From the NCBI GenBank assembly GCA_022560215.1, contig JADFTO010000194.1, forward strand, positions 1 through 5,043: a DNA stretch of 5,043 nt, given 5' to 3'. The position numbers were made by a program, and so were the translations under genes. Source of the stretch: Pseudomonadota bacterium. Lineage in GTDB: Bacteria > Pseudomonadota > Alphaproteobacteria > Rhodospirillales > 2-02-FULL-58-16. A model generated the notes under the pieces. The model ran no database searches. It was given only the letters and a program-made list of their open reading frames with translations, and was not told the origin of the DNA. Below, piece after piece: positions 1 to 4,619 of the stretch. Position 1 is the stretch's first letter, and each line of letters starts with the position of its first letter.

Positions 1-182
1 CCCTGGCCGCCGCCGCCCATCTCTCGGTGGTGGACTATCTCGGCGACGTGCCCTGGGCCGACCACGAAGGGGCCAAGGACTGGTACGCGCGCATCAAGTC
101 CCGGCCCAGCTTCCGCCCCCTGCTCGCCGACCACATCCCCGGCATCCCCCCGCCCAAGCACTACGCCGATTTGGATTTCTGA
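1..182 (+). CDS. C-terminal part of a GST-fold protein, FzlA-like (partial)
   Basis: The frame is open from the left edge of the window (first whole codon at base 3) to TGA at 180-182 and gives the last 59 residues of a protein. The stretch L-S-V-V-D-Y-L-G-D-V-P-W, then W-Y-A-R-I-K-S-R-P-S-F-R-P-L-L, is the usual end of the all-alpha C-terminal domain of glutathione S-transferases, where the K-S-R-P-S-F helix is very common. The tail P-P-P-K-H-Y-A-D-L-D-F resembles the conserved tail of FzlA, a GST-family protein that binds FtsZ and supports constriction in alphaproteobacteria. The GST C-domain is well supported; the FzlA identity rests on the tail as I remember the family, so no symbol is given. 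The start and the N-terminal thioredoxin-like domain lie outside the window. A real GST with catalytic activity is the alternative. Confidence 0.8.
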   Translation, partial: LAAAAHLSVVDYLGDVPWADHEGAKDWYARIKSRPSFRPLLADHIPGIPPPKHYADLDF

Positions 183-458
183 GAAGGGCGCGGCGCTGTA
201 GGGCGCGTGGCGCACCACGCTGGTCGCCCCCCGGCCGGTGGAGGCGTGGTTGTTTTCGTGCCCGTTCTCTTGTTGATCCGCCATGGCGGCCCCATTTGAT
301 TTCTTAAAGATAGGTCATCGGCGTCCCGGTCGGTCGTTCAAAGGTCGGGGGCGCGTCAACCGGCGGATGGACCTGGCGCGCTTGACGGCGGAGGTCCTGG
401 AAGGCCGTTCGCCTAGGGGCGCCGGCGGCGCCAGCGCCCCGGGTCAAGGGAGGCAAGC
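183..458. other. Intergenic spacer between the FzlA-like gene and the VOC gene
   Basis: This 276-bp gap has no convincing gene. It contains a small stem-loop just after the upstream stop (GCGTGG 205-210 with CCACGC 215-220), a 12-bp palindrome CCGCCATGGCGG at 278-289, an AT-richer patch at about 294-312 that could hold part of a promoter, and a GC-rich hairpin just before the next gene's ribosome binding site. No -35/-10 pair with good spacing was found. The promoter for the VOC gene is presumably here, but it cannot be placed. Confidence 0.5.
416..440 (+). promoter_or_regulatory. GC-rich stem-loop in the putative leader of the VOC gene
   Basis: GGGGCGC at 416-422 pairs perfectly with GCGCCCC at 434-440 around an 11-nt loop that contains another short self-complementary stretch. 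It ends 5 nt before the AAGGGAGG ribosome binding site at 446-453. There is no T-run after it, so it is not an obvious intrinsic terminator. In DNA this rich in G and C a 7-bp stem may be chance. Confidence 0.25.
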
Positions 459-941
459 ATGATCAAGGGTCTTCACCACAACGCCTACCGCTGCCGGGAC
501 TCAGGGAAAACCAGGGAATTCTATGAGGATTTCCTTGGCCTCCGCCTGGCCGGCGTCCTGGAAATAAATGAAACCATGACGGGGCGGGAAACGAAGGTCT
601 TGCATACCTTTTTCGAGATGGGCGACGGTTCCTACCTGGCTTTTTTCGAGGCCCCGGACCGGCCGTTCGAGTTCAAGGACCAGCACGACTACGACCTGCA
701 CATCGCGCTGGAGGTGGATGGGGGCACCCTGCAAGGGATGTTCGAGCGGGGCAAGGCCCAGGGCGTGGAAACGCGGGGGATATCCGACCACGGATTCGTC
801 GAGTCCATCTATTTCAGGGACCCCAACGGATACGTCATAGAGCTGACGGCGAAGACCGACGCCCACGACGACATGATGGACCCGGAAAAAACCCACCCGC
901 GCCGGATCCTGGACCGCTGGCAGGCGGCGAAGACCGCCTGA
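459..941 (+). CDS. VOC superfamily (glyoxalase / dioxygenase fold) protein
   Basis: This 160-residue protein has two beta-alpha-beta-beta-beta modules of the vicinal oxygen chelate fold. Module 1 starts with G-L-H-H-N-A-Y (residues 4-10) and ends at S-Y-L-A-F-F-E (58-64). Module 2 starts at D-L-H-I-A-L-E-V (79-86) and ends at F-R-D-P-N-G-Y-V-I-E-L (119-129), the typical R-D-P-N-G-x-x-I-E-L strand. His7, Glu64, His81 and Glu128 fall where metal ligands sit in glyoxalase I-type enzymes, so a divalent metal site is likely. The F-Y-E-D-F-L-G-L segment (21-28) is also standard for the family. The start ATG follows a strong AAGGGAGG ribosome binding site at 446-453, 5 nt away. No signal peptide is seen, so it is probably cytoplasmic. 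The substrate cannot be told: glyoxalase, ring-cleavage dioxygenase and thiol-transfer resistance enzymes share this pattern. The last 25 residues (T-H-P-R-R-I-L-D-R-W) extend beyond the fold. Confidence 0.9.
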   Translation: MIKGLHHNAYRCRDSGKTREFYEDFLGLRLAGVLEINETMTGRETKVLHTFFEMGDGSYLAFFEAPDRPFEFKDQHDYDLHIALEVDGGTLQGMFERGKAQGVETRGISDHGFVESIYFRDPNGYVIELTAKTDAHDDMMDPEKTHPRRILDRWQAAKTA

Positions 942-979
942 CCTAGGGCGCTATCCAACCAACCGGATAGTGCTCTAGG
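942..979 (+). promoter_or_regulatory. 15-bp stem-loop between the VOC stop and the LysE-family start
   Basis: CCTAGGGCGCTATCC (942-956) pairs with GGATAGTGCTCTAGG (965-979) across an 8-nt loop. All 15 positions pair in the + strand RNA, two of them as G-U wobbles (947/974 and 950/971); on the minus strand those two would be C-A mismatches. The hairpin begins directly after the VOC stop codon, and its 3' arm contains the AGG of AGGA (977-980), the only Shine-Dalgarno-like sequence for the next ATG at 988. There is no T-tract, so a classic intrinsic terminator is not indicated. A leader hairpin hiding the ribosome binding site, an RNA-stabilising end, or a copy of a dispersed palindrome are the options. 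Confidence 0.65.
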
Positions 980-987
980 ATTGGGCC

Positions 988-1599
988 ATGGACGCCACCC
1001 TCTATCTCGCCTTCTTCGCCGCCACCACGGTGATGATCCTGCTGCCCGGCCCGTCGGTGATGCTGACGGTGGCCCACGCGCTCAGCCATGGCTGGCGGCG
1101 GGCGCTCATGACGGTGGCCGGCGCCACGCTCGGCGTCGGCGTGCAGCTCGCCATCACCCTGGCCGGCATGGCGTCTTTCATGCTCGTCCTGGCCCACTTG
1201 TTCGAATGGCTGCGCTGGGCCGGCGTCGCCTACCTGATCTACTTGGGATTCCGCCACTGGCGCGCCGATGCGGGCGGGGCCGGGGCCGCCACCGGGGACG
1301 GGCGCTCGCTGTTCCTGCAGGGCCTGGTGGTCACCATCGCGAATCCCAAGAGCCTCCTGTTCATGGTGGCGTTCTTTCCCCAGTTCATCGACCCAGACTC
1401 CTCCCTCGCCCTTCAGGTCTCCATCATGGTGCCCACCTTCCTGGCCATCACCTTCGTCTTCACAGGGCTTTGGGCGGTGGCGGCGGGCCAGGCCGGGCGC
1501 TTCTTCCAGTCCAGCCGGGGGGCCCGGATCGGCAACCGCCTCAGCGGCGGCCTGATGATCGGCGCCGGACTGGGCCTGGCGCTGGCGCGCCGGGGGTAA
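988..1599 (+). CDS. LysE/RhtB-family amino-acid exporter
   Basis: The 203-residue product has the size and layout of RhtB/LysE-family exporters, inner-membrane proteins that export amino acids or related small molecules. The N-terminal helix leads into M-I-L-L-P-G-P (17-22), the family's conserved P-G-P. Helices follow at about 38-60, 63-88 and 108-130, with the conserved I-A-N-P-K (117-121) and F-F-P-Q-F (129-133) motifs, then helices at about 143-168 and 184-201. The linker at 91-106 is rich in Gly and Ala. ATG at 988 has AGGA at 977-980 upstream, partly inside a stem-loop. The stop TAA at 1597-1599 coincides with the left edge of a small repeat: TA is the likely target site and the third base comes from the element, yet the gene end appears intact. 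The cargo cannot be predicted. Confidence 0.93.
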   Translation: MDATLYLAFFAATTVMILLPGPSVMLTVAHALSHGWRRALMTVAGATLGVGVQLAITLAGMASFMLVLAHLFEWLRWAGVAYLIYLGFRHWRADAGGAGAATGDGRSLFLQGLVVTIANPKSLLFMVAFFPQFIDPDSSLALQVSIMVPTFLAITFVFTGLWAVAAGQAGRFFQSSRGARIGNRLSGGLMIGAGLGLALARRG

Positions 1600-1631
1600 T
1601 ACCAAAGGTCACTGATAATGACCTTTGGTAT
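1599..1631. mobile_element. Solo hairpin remnant of the MITE family (internal deletion derivative)
   Basis: ATACCAAAGGTCA (1599-1611) and TGACCTTTGGTAT (1619-1631) form a perfect 13-bp inverted repeat around the 7-nt loop CTGATAA. Bases 1597-1623 are identical to the left end of the large element (3926-3952), and 1619-1631 are identical to its right end (4178-4190). The two halves join at TGACC, which is present in both ends of the large element, as expected from a deletion between these direct repeats. TA lies on the left (1597-1598); on the right the flank is AA rather than TA, explicable by loss of one T. It sits in the stop codon of the LysE-family gene and just before the YbhN-like gene. 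Confidence 0.8.
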
Positions 1632-1652
1632 AAGACGAAAAGTCATTGCCTG

Positions 1653-2696
1653 TTGGATGACCTGAACTCCCCCGCTCGAGGAAAACCAAGCCGCAGATGG
1701 TGGGCCGCGGCCGGCGCCGTGATCGGTGTTCTGGCGATCTCATGGGTTCTCTGGCGCATCGATTTCCAGCGCCTGCGACAGGTGATCGTCCATGCCGAGA
1801 TCGGGTTCGTGCTGCTCGTTCCACTCGCCATCGCGGCCGAGCAATTGGTGCGCGCCTGGAAGTGGCGCCAAATTCTGCACGGCATCAAGGCCATCGGCAC
1901 GTGGCGCTTGTTCGGCGCCATCATGGCCGGATATTTCGCCAACTTCCTGATTCCCTTGGGCATAAGCCCCATCGTGCGTTCGTGGCTGGTGGCGCGGCTG
2001 GAAAAGTTGCGAATGGGGGCGGTCCTGGCGACGGCGGCGATCGACCGCCTCGTCGACGGCGTCGTCTTCAGCGGGTTCGTCGCGGCCGCCCTCGGCTTCG
2101 CCGCCTTTCCCGATCCCGGCGGCACCATCCGCCTGGGCCTGATCGCCGGCGGCGCGGGCGGTTTCGTCCTGTTCGCGCTGCTGTTGGCCGGGTTGGCTTT
2201 TTGGAAACGCCGCGCGGGCCACGAAGGCGGGTGGCCGGCCAGCCTCGTTGGCCGCCTGCCGGCCCGCCTTGCCGGGCCGGTCCGCGGATTCCTGAGCTCG
2301 TTCGCCGACGGCATCGTCTGGCCCCGGGAGGCCAGGCGCGGCGCCGGCATCGTGTTCGCCAGCGTCGGCATCAAACTGATCGCGGCCACCCACTTCCTGT
2401 GGGCCGGGCTCGCCTTCGGGGTCATGCTCCGGCCCGCCGAGTACATTTTCCTTCTCGTGTTCCTCGGGTTTCTGATCATCCTGACGCGCTTCGCCCGGGT
2501 CCCGGGCGGGTTTTTCGTCGGCAACATTTTCGCCCTTGACCTGTTGGGCATCGCCGAGGAACAGGGCCTGGCCATGGTGCTCCTGGTTCATGTATCCACC
2601 CTGGTGACCATATCGGGCGTCGGCGCCGTCGCCTTGTGGCGAAACGGCATCGCCATCGGCGAGCTGGTCTCCATCAAGGGCGGTGCCGATGAGTGA
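1653..2696 (+). CDS. YbhN/UPF0104-type membrane protein (LPG synthase TM-region family)
   Basis: From TTG at 1653 the product is 347 residues, normal for this family. It starts with a short basic segment (K11-R15), then about eight hydrophobic segments (roughly 17-34, 50-66, 85-103, 122-149, 160-184, 232-256, 263-280, 305-330). Family hallmarks are E-Q-L-V-R-A-W-K-W-R (63-72), G-Y-F-A-N-F-L-I-P-L-G (93-103), the Arg at 109 and the A-x-x-x-D-R-L-V-D-G segment (129-136). The family includes the flippase-like part of MprF and many stand-alone inner-membrane proteins of unknown role, often near glycolipid genes. The start is uncertain: there is no in-frame ATG near the beginning and only weak purine-rich sequence upstream (GAAAAG, 1637-1642). 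GTG at 1719 would cut into the first helix. An out-of-frame ATG lies in the upstream hairpin at 1618. The end overlaps the MFS gene by 8 nt, so the two are probably translationally coupled. Confidence 0.85.
   Translation: MDDLNSPARGKPSRRWWAAAGAVIGVLAISWVLWRIDFQRLRQVIVHAEIGFVLLVPLAIAAEQLVRAWKWRQILHGIKAIGTWRLFGAIMAGYFANFLIPLGISPIVRSWLVARLEKLRMGAVLATAAIDRLVDGVVFSGFVAAALGFAAFPDPGGTIRLGLIAGGAGGFVLFALLLAGLAFWKRRAGHEGGWPASLVGRLPARLAGPVRGFLSSFADGIVWPREARRGAGIVFASVGIKLIAATHFLWAGLAFGVMLRPAEYIFLLVFLGFLIILTRFARVPGGFFVGNIFALDLLGIAEEQGLAMVLLVHVSTLVTISGVGAVALWRNGIAIGELVSIKGGADE
2676..2696 (+). promoter_or_regulatory. Ribosome binding site and stop/start overlap of the YbhN-like and MFS genes
   Basis: AAGGG at 2676-2680 lies 8 nt before ATG at 2689, inside the end of the YbhN-like gene. 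ATGAGTGA (2689-2696) carries the MFS start and the upstream TGA stop. This spacing supports ATG 2689 over GTG 2683, which would leave only 2 nt between AAGGG and the start codon. Confidence 0.7.
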
Positions 2697-3957
2697 CCCC
2701 AGGACGACGAGCCGGTTCCGGCGCATATCGGCCGCCGGTATCTTCTTCCAGGGCGGCGCCTCGGCGGTGGATACGAGCACCATCATCGCCACCCTGGTCT
2801 ACGGGTTGACCGCCAACACCTTCGCCGTCGGGGCGGCTTCCGCCATCTTGCGGTATGGCTGGTTGTTCCCGCAGATTTTCGTCGGTTACCTGGCCCAGCG
2901 CCGCCAACGCCGGATGCCGTTTTACATCGTCGGCGCCTTCGGCCGCGTGGCGTGCCTGGTCGCCATCGCGGGCGCTCTCGCCAGCGCCGATTGGATGGGC
3001 GGAGGCACGGTCGTTTTCCTGTTTTTCGTCTTGTGGACGGCCTACGCATTCGTCAGCGGCATCGTCGCGGTCCCCTACAACGACATCGTCGGGCGGTCCA
3101 TCGCTTCGTCACGCCGCAGCCGCATGCTGGCGATCAGGTTCTTCGGCGGCGGCCTGCTTGCGCTCGGGGTGGCGGCGGCGGCCGAGCACCTCCTCGATGC
3201 GCTGGCGTTCCCGAATGGTTACGCCGCCATCGTGCTTCTGGGCGCGGGCCTGCTCCTCGTCTCGAGCGTCTCCTTCGTCTCCGCCGGCGAACCCAGGACA
3301 CCGGTGTCCCGGGCTTCCGGTGGCGGTTTCGCCGGCTACCTGAGGGTCGGAATCGAGGTCTTCCGGACGGATTCCCGCTTCCGCCTCTTCGTCTACGCCC
3401 AGTGGCTGGGCGGGGCGGTGATGATGGCGCTTCCGTTCTACGTCCTCCAGGTCATCGCCGTCCAAGGGGGTACGTCCCAGGTCGCCTTCCTGTTGGCGGC
3501 GCAGACGGCGGGCGCGCTGCTGTCGAACGCGCTCTGGGGTTGGTGGGGAGACCATCACGGCAAACAGAGCCTCTATCAAGGCGTCGCCTTGATGCGCGCC
3601 GTGCCGCCGTTTTTGATCATGGCGTGGAGTTCCATGGCCGGGATGTGGGCGGTGCCGGAGATTTGGGGCTTCGCCGGGGTGTTTCTGTTGCTGGGCGCGC
3701 TTGGCAACGGCACGACCATCGCCGTGATCGGCTATCTGATGGAGATCTCCCCGGACGACCGGCGGCCGGCCTACAGCGGTTACTTCAACGCCCTGGTGGC
3801 GCCGGCGGCGCTGCTGCCCATCGCCGGGGCCGCCATCGTCGAGACCACGTCGCTCGCCGGGGTATTCGCCGCCAGCCTCGCCGCCAGCATCCTGCAATTC
3901 CTGATCATCCGGCGGCTCGGCCACATAATACCAAAGGTCACTGATAATGACCCCTAG
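2689..3957 (+). CDS. MFS-type transporter with its C-terminus rewritten by the MITE
   Basis: The 422-residue protein has about twelve hydrophobic segments in two halves, joined by a polar stretch around 198-232, as in the major facilitator superfamily of secondary transporters. A motif-A-like loop G-W-W-G-D-H-H-G-K-Q (284-293) lies between helices of the second half. The matching loop of the first half is the basic Y-L-A-Q-R-R-Q-R-R-M (68-77). Another conserved-looking loop is P-Y-N-D-I-V-G-R-S-I-A-S-S-R-R-S-R (129-145). The last helix ends near 408 (L-I-I-R-R-L-G-H). Residues 414-422, I-P-K-V-T-D-N-D-P, and the TAG stop are read from the left terminal repeat of the MITE, so the natural C-terminus has been replaced, probably by only a short tail since all helices appear present. 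Substrate unknown; drug, sugar and metabolite carriers are all possible. Confidence 0.88.
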   Translation: MSDPRTTSRFRRISAAGIFFQGGASAVDTSTIIATLVYGLTANTFAVGAASAILRYGWLFPQIFVGYLAQRRQRRMPFYIVGAFGRVACLVAIAGALASADWMGGGTVVFLFFVLWTAYAFVSGIVAVPYNDIVGRSIASSRRSRMLAIRFFGGGLLALGVAAAAEHLLDALAFPNGYAAIVLLGAGLLLVSSVSFVSAGEPRTPVSRASGGGFAGYLRVGIEVFRTDSRFRLFVYAQWLGGAVMMALPFYVLQVIAVQGGTSQVAFLLAAQTAGALLSNALWGWWGDHHGKQSLYQGVALMRAVPPFLIMAWSSMAGMWAVPEIWGFAGVFLLLGALGNGTTIAVIGYLMEISPDDRRPAYSGYFNALVAPAALLPIAGAAIVETTSLAGVFAASLAASILQFLIIRRLGHIIPKVTDNDP

Positions 3958-3960
3958 AGA
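3926..3960 (+). repeat. Left terminal inverted repeat of the MITE
   Basis: This is the exact reverse complement of 4158-4192. Read inward it has a stop in each frame: TAA 3926-3928, TGA 3942-3944 and TAG 3955-3957, the last being the one used by the MFS gene. It also holds a short internal inverted repeat, GGTCA 3936-3940 with TGACC 3948-3952, which becomes the inner part of the stem in the solo copy. Confidence 0.92.
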
Positions 3961-3964
3961 CGGT

Positions 3965-4050
3965 CTACCAAGGTTTTCGGCCAGGAGCGTGCGTCGCCGC
4001 GATGCGGGGCATCGCAAGACGTGCGCGACGACGTCCGAAAGCCTTGGTAG
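3965..4050. repeat. Left internal hairpin arm of the MITE
   Basis: CTACCAAGGTTTTCGG (3965-3980) pairs with CCGAAAGCCTTGGTAG (4035-4050); 15 Watson-Crick pairs and one U-G wobble (3974/4041). Its distal part contains a second hairpin, GCGATGC (3999-4005) with GCATCGC (4009-4015) around GGG. Confidence 0.85.
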
Positions 4051-4063
4051 TCCGCCCTTCGGG

Positions 4064-4157
4064 TCGCGTATGCGGCCCGTCGGAGGGCGTCGAAACGCCT
4101 TGACGATGCACCGCATCGCCCGCGGCCTTTCTCCTACCCGACGGGCCGCATACGCGA
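4064..4157. repeat. Right internal hairpin arm of the MITE
   Basis: Bases 4064-4083 (TCGCGTATGCGG...) are the exact reverse complement of 4138-4157, a 20-bp perfect stem that abuts the right terminal repeat. Inside are two smaller hairpins: GGCGT 4086-4090 with ACGCC 4095-4099 around CGAA, and CGATGC 4104-4109 with GCATCG 4113-4118 around ACC. The second resembles the tip of the left arm. Confidence 0.88.
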
Positions 4158-4192
4158 TCTCTAGGGGTCATTATCAGTGACCTTTGGTATTA
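4158..4192 (-). repeat. Right terminal inverted repeat of the MITE
   Basis: This is the exact reverse complement of 3926-3960. Read outward on the + strand it carries AGGGG (4163-4167), then GTG at 4177 and the codons ACC TTT GGT ATT, leaving the element in frame with the DUF4149 gene. Confidence 0.92.
4163..4179 (+). promoter_or_regulatory. MITE-borne ribosome binding site and GTG start for the DUF4149 gene
   Basis: AGGGG at 4163-4167 stands 9 nt before GTG at 4177-4179. Both lie wholly inside the right terminal repeat. The only other in-frame start near the N-terminus is ATG 4225, which falls inside the first membrane helix and would remove its conserved beginning, so GTG 4177 is preferred. 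Confidence 0.6.
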
Positions 4193-4593
4193 GCCTCATC
4201 GCGGCCAGCTTCCTGCTCGGCAGCATGGTTTTCTTCGCCGCCGTCACGGCGCCCGCCGTCTTCGCCTTCCTGCCCGAGGACCAGCGCGGGCCATTCTTGC
4301 GCGGCGTCTTCCCCCGCTACTATGCCTGGGGCATCGTGGTGTCGGCCATCGCCGCGGCCCTCGCCGTCCCCGCCGACACGTTAAGCGCGGCGGTCCTGGC
4401 CGGGGTCGCCGTGGCCTTCCTGGCCGTGCGCCAGGTCGTGGTCCCCCGCATCAACCGGGCGCGCGACGCCAGGGCGGCCGGCGACAAAGCGGCGAAGGCG
4501 GATTTCGCCAGGCTCCACCGCCTGAGCATGTTCATAAACCTGGCCCAGATGCTGGCGCTGATCGCCATCATATTCCTGCTCGGCAAGGGGTGA
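4177..4593 (+). CDS. DUF4149 / TMEM205-like membrane protein starting inside the MITE
   Basis: The 138-residue product matches the DUF4149 pattern: L-L-G-S-M-V-F-F-A-A-V-T-A-P-A-V-F (13-29) in helix 1, G-V-F-P-R-Y-Y (43-49) before helix 2, a third helix at about 70-90 followed by the basic P-R-I-N-R-A-R-D (90-97), and F-A-R-L-H-R-L-S-M-F-I-N (110-121) leading into helix 4 (about 118-135). It is close to full length for a four-helix family member. The family's role is unknown; it is an integral inner-membrane protein. The first codons (M-T-F-G-I, from GTG) come from the right end of the MITE, and the AGGGG before them is also MITE sequence. Joining the flanks without the element gives no start codon in this frame nearby, so the gene now depends on the element, or else its original start was lost at insertion. 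It ends 26 bp from a convergent minus-strand frame. Confidence 0.82.
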   Translation: MTFGISLIAASFLLGSMVFFAAVTAPAVFAFLPEDQRGPFLRGVFPRYYAWGIVVSAIAAALAVPADTLSAAVLAGVAVAFLAVRQVVVPRINRARDARAAGDKAAKADFARLHRLSMFINLAQMLALIAIIFLLGKG

Positions 4594-4619
4594 GTGGAAT
4601 GCTTGTCTCTATTCTGAAG

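Larger units (their letters stand above)
3926..4192. mobile_element. MITE-like non-autonomous element with perfect 35-bp inverted ends
   Basis: Bases 3926-3960 and 4158-4192 are exact reverse complements over 35 positions, beginning TAATACCAAAGG and ending CCCCTAGAGA on the left. If the outermost TA (3926-3927 and 4191-4192) is a target-site duplication, the element proper is 3928-4190, 263 bp. A TA duplication is typical of IS630/Tc1-mariner-type transposition, but no transposase or relative is present here, so that assignment is an inference. The interior has no credible gene. It consists of two long inverted repeats: 3965-3980 with 4035-4050 (16 bp, one wobble) and 4064-4083 with 4138-4157 (20 bp, perfect). 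Both ends serve neighbouring genes: the left ends the MFS frame, the right begins the DUF4149 frame. A smaller relative lies at 1599-1631. Confidence 0.88.

Noticed and set aside
205..220. Stem-loop GCGTGG-CGCA-CCACGC after the FzlA-like gene as an intrinsic terminator.
   Set aside because: The stem is only 6 bp and no T-run follows it directly.
278..289. Perfect palindrome CCGCCATGGCGG in the spacer before the VOC gene.
   Set aside because: It is short and GC-rich, single-copy here, and not placed relative to any identifiable promoter.
283..462. A 59-codon plus-strand frame from ATG 283 ending in TGA 460-462, overlapping the VOC start as ATGA.
   Set aside because: The overlap looks like translational coupling, but there is no Shine-Dalgarno before ATG 283, the product is rich in Arg and Gly with no recognisable pattern, and the VOC gene has its own strong ribosome binding site.
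981..1652. The long plus-strand frame of the YbhN-like gene extends upstream through the whole exporter gene.
   Set aside because: In this stretch the translation is Arg/Gly/His/Pro-rich, typical of an off-frame reading of GC-rich coding DNA, and the LysE-family frame explains the same bases.
1740..2792. Long minus-strand frames opposite the YbhN-like and MFS genes.
   Set aside because: Their products are low-complexity, charged, Gly/Ala/Arg-rich sequences without motifs, as expected from the antisense of high-GC genes.
3109..4116. A minus-strand frame of 335 codons across the MFS gene and into the MITE.
   Set aside because: It is antisense shadow; it crosses the element boundary and encodes no recognisable domain.
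3947..4180. Short frames on both strands inside the MITE that might encode a small protein.
   Set aside because: They run through palindromic stems, are Arg-rich, and have no family resemblance; the inverted repeats explain the interior better.
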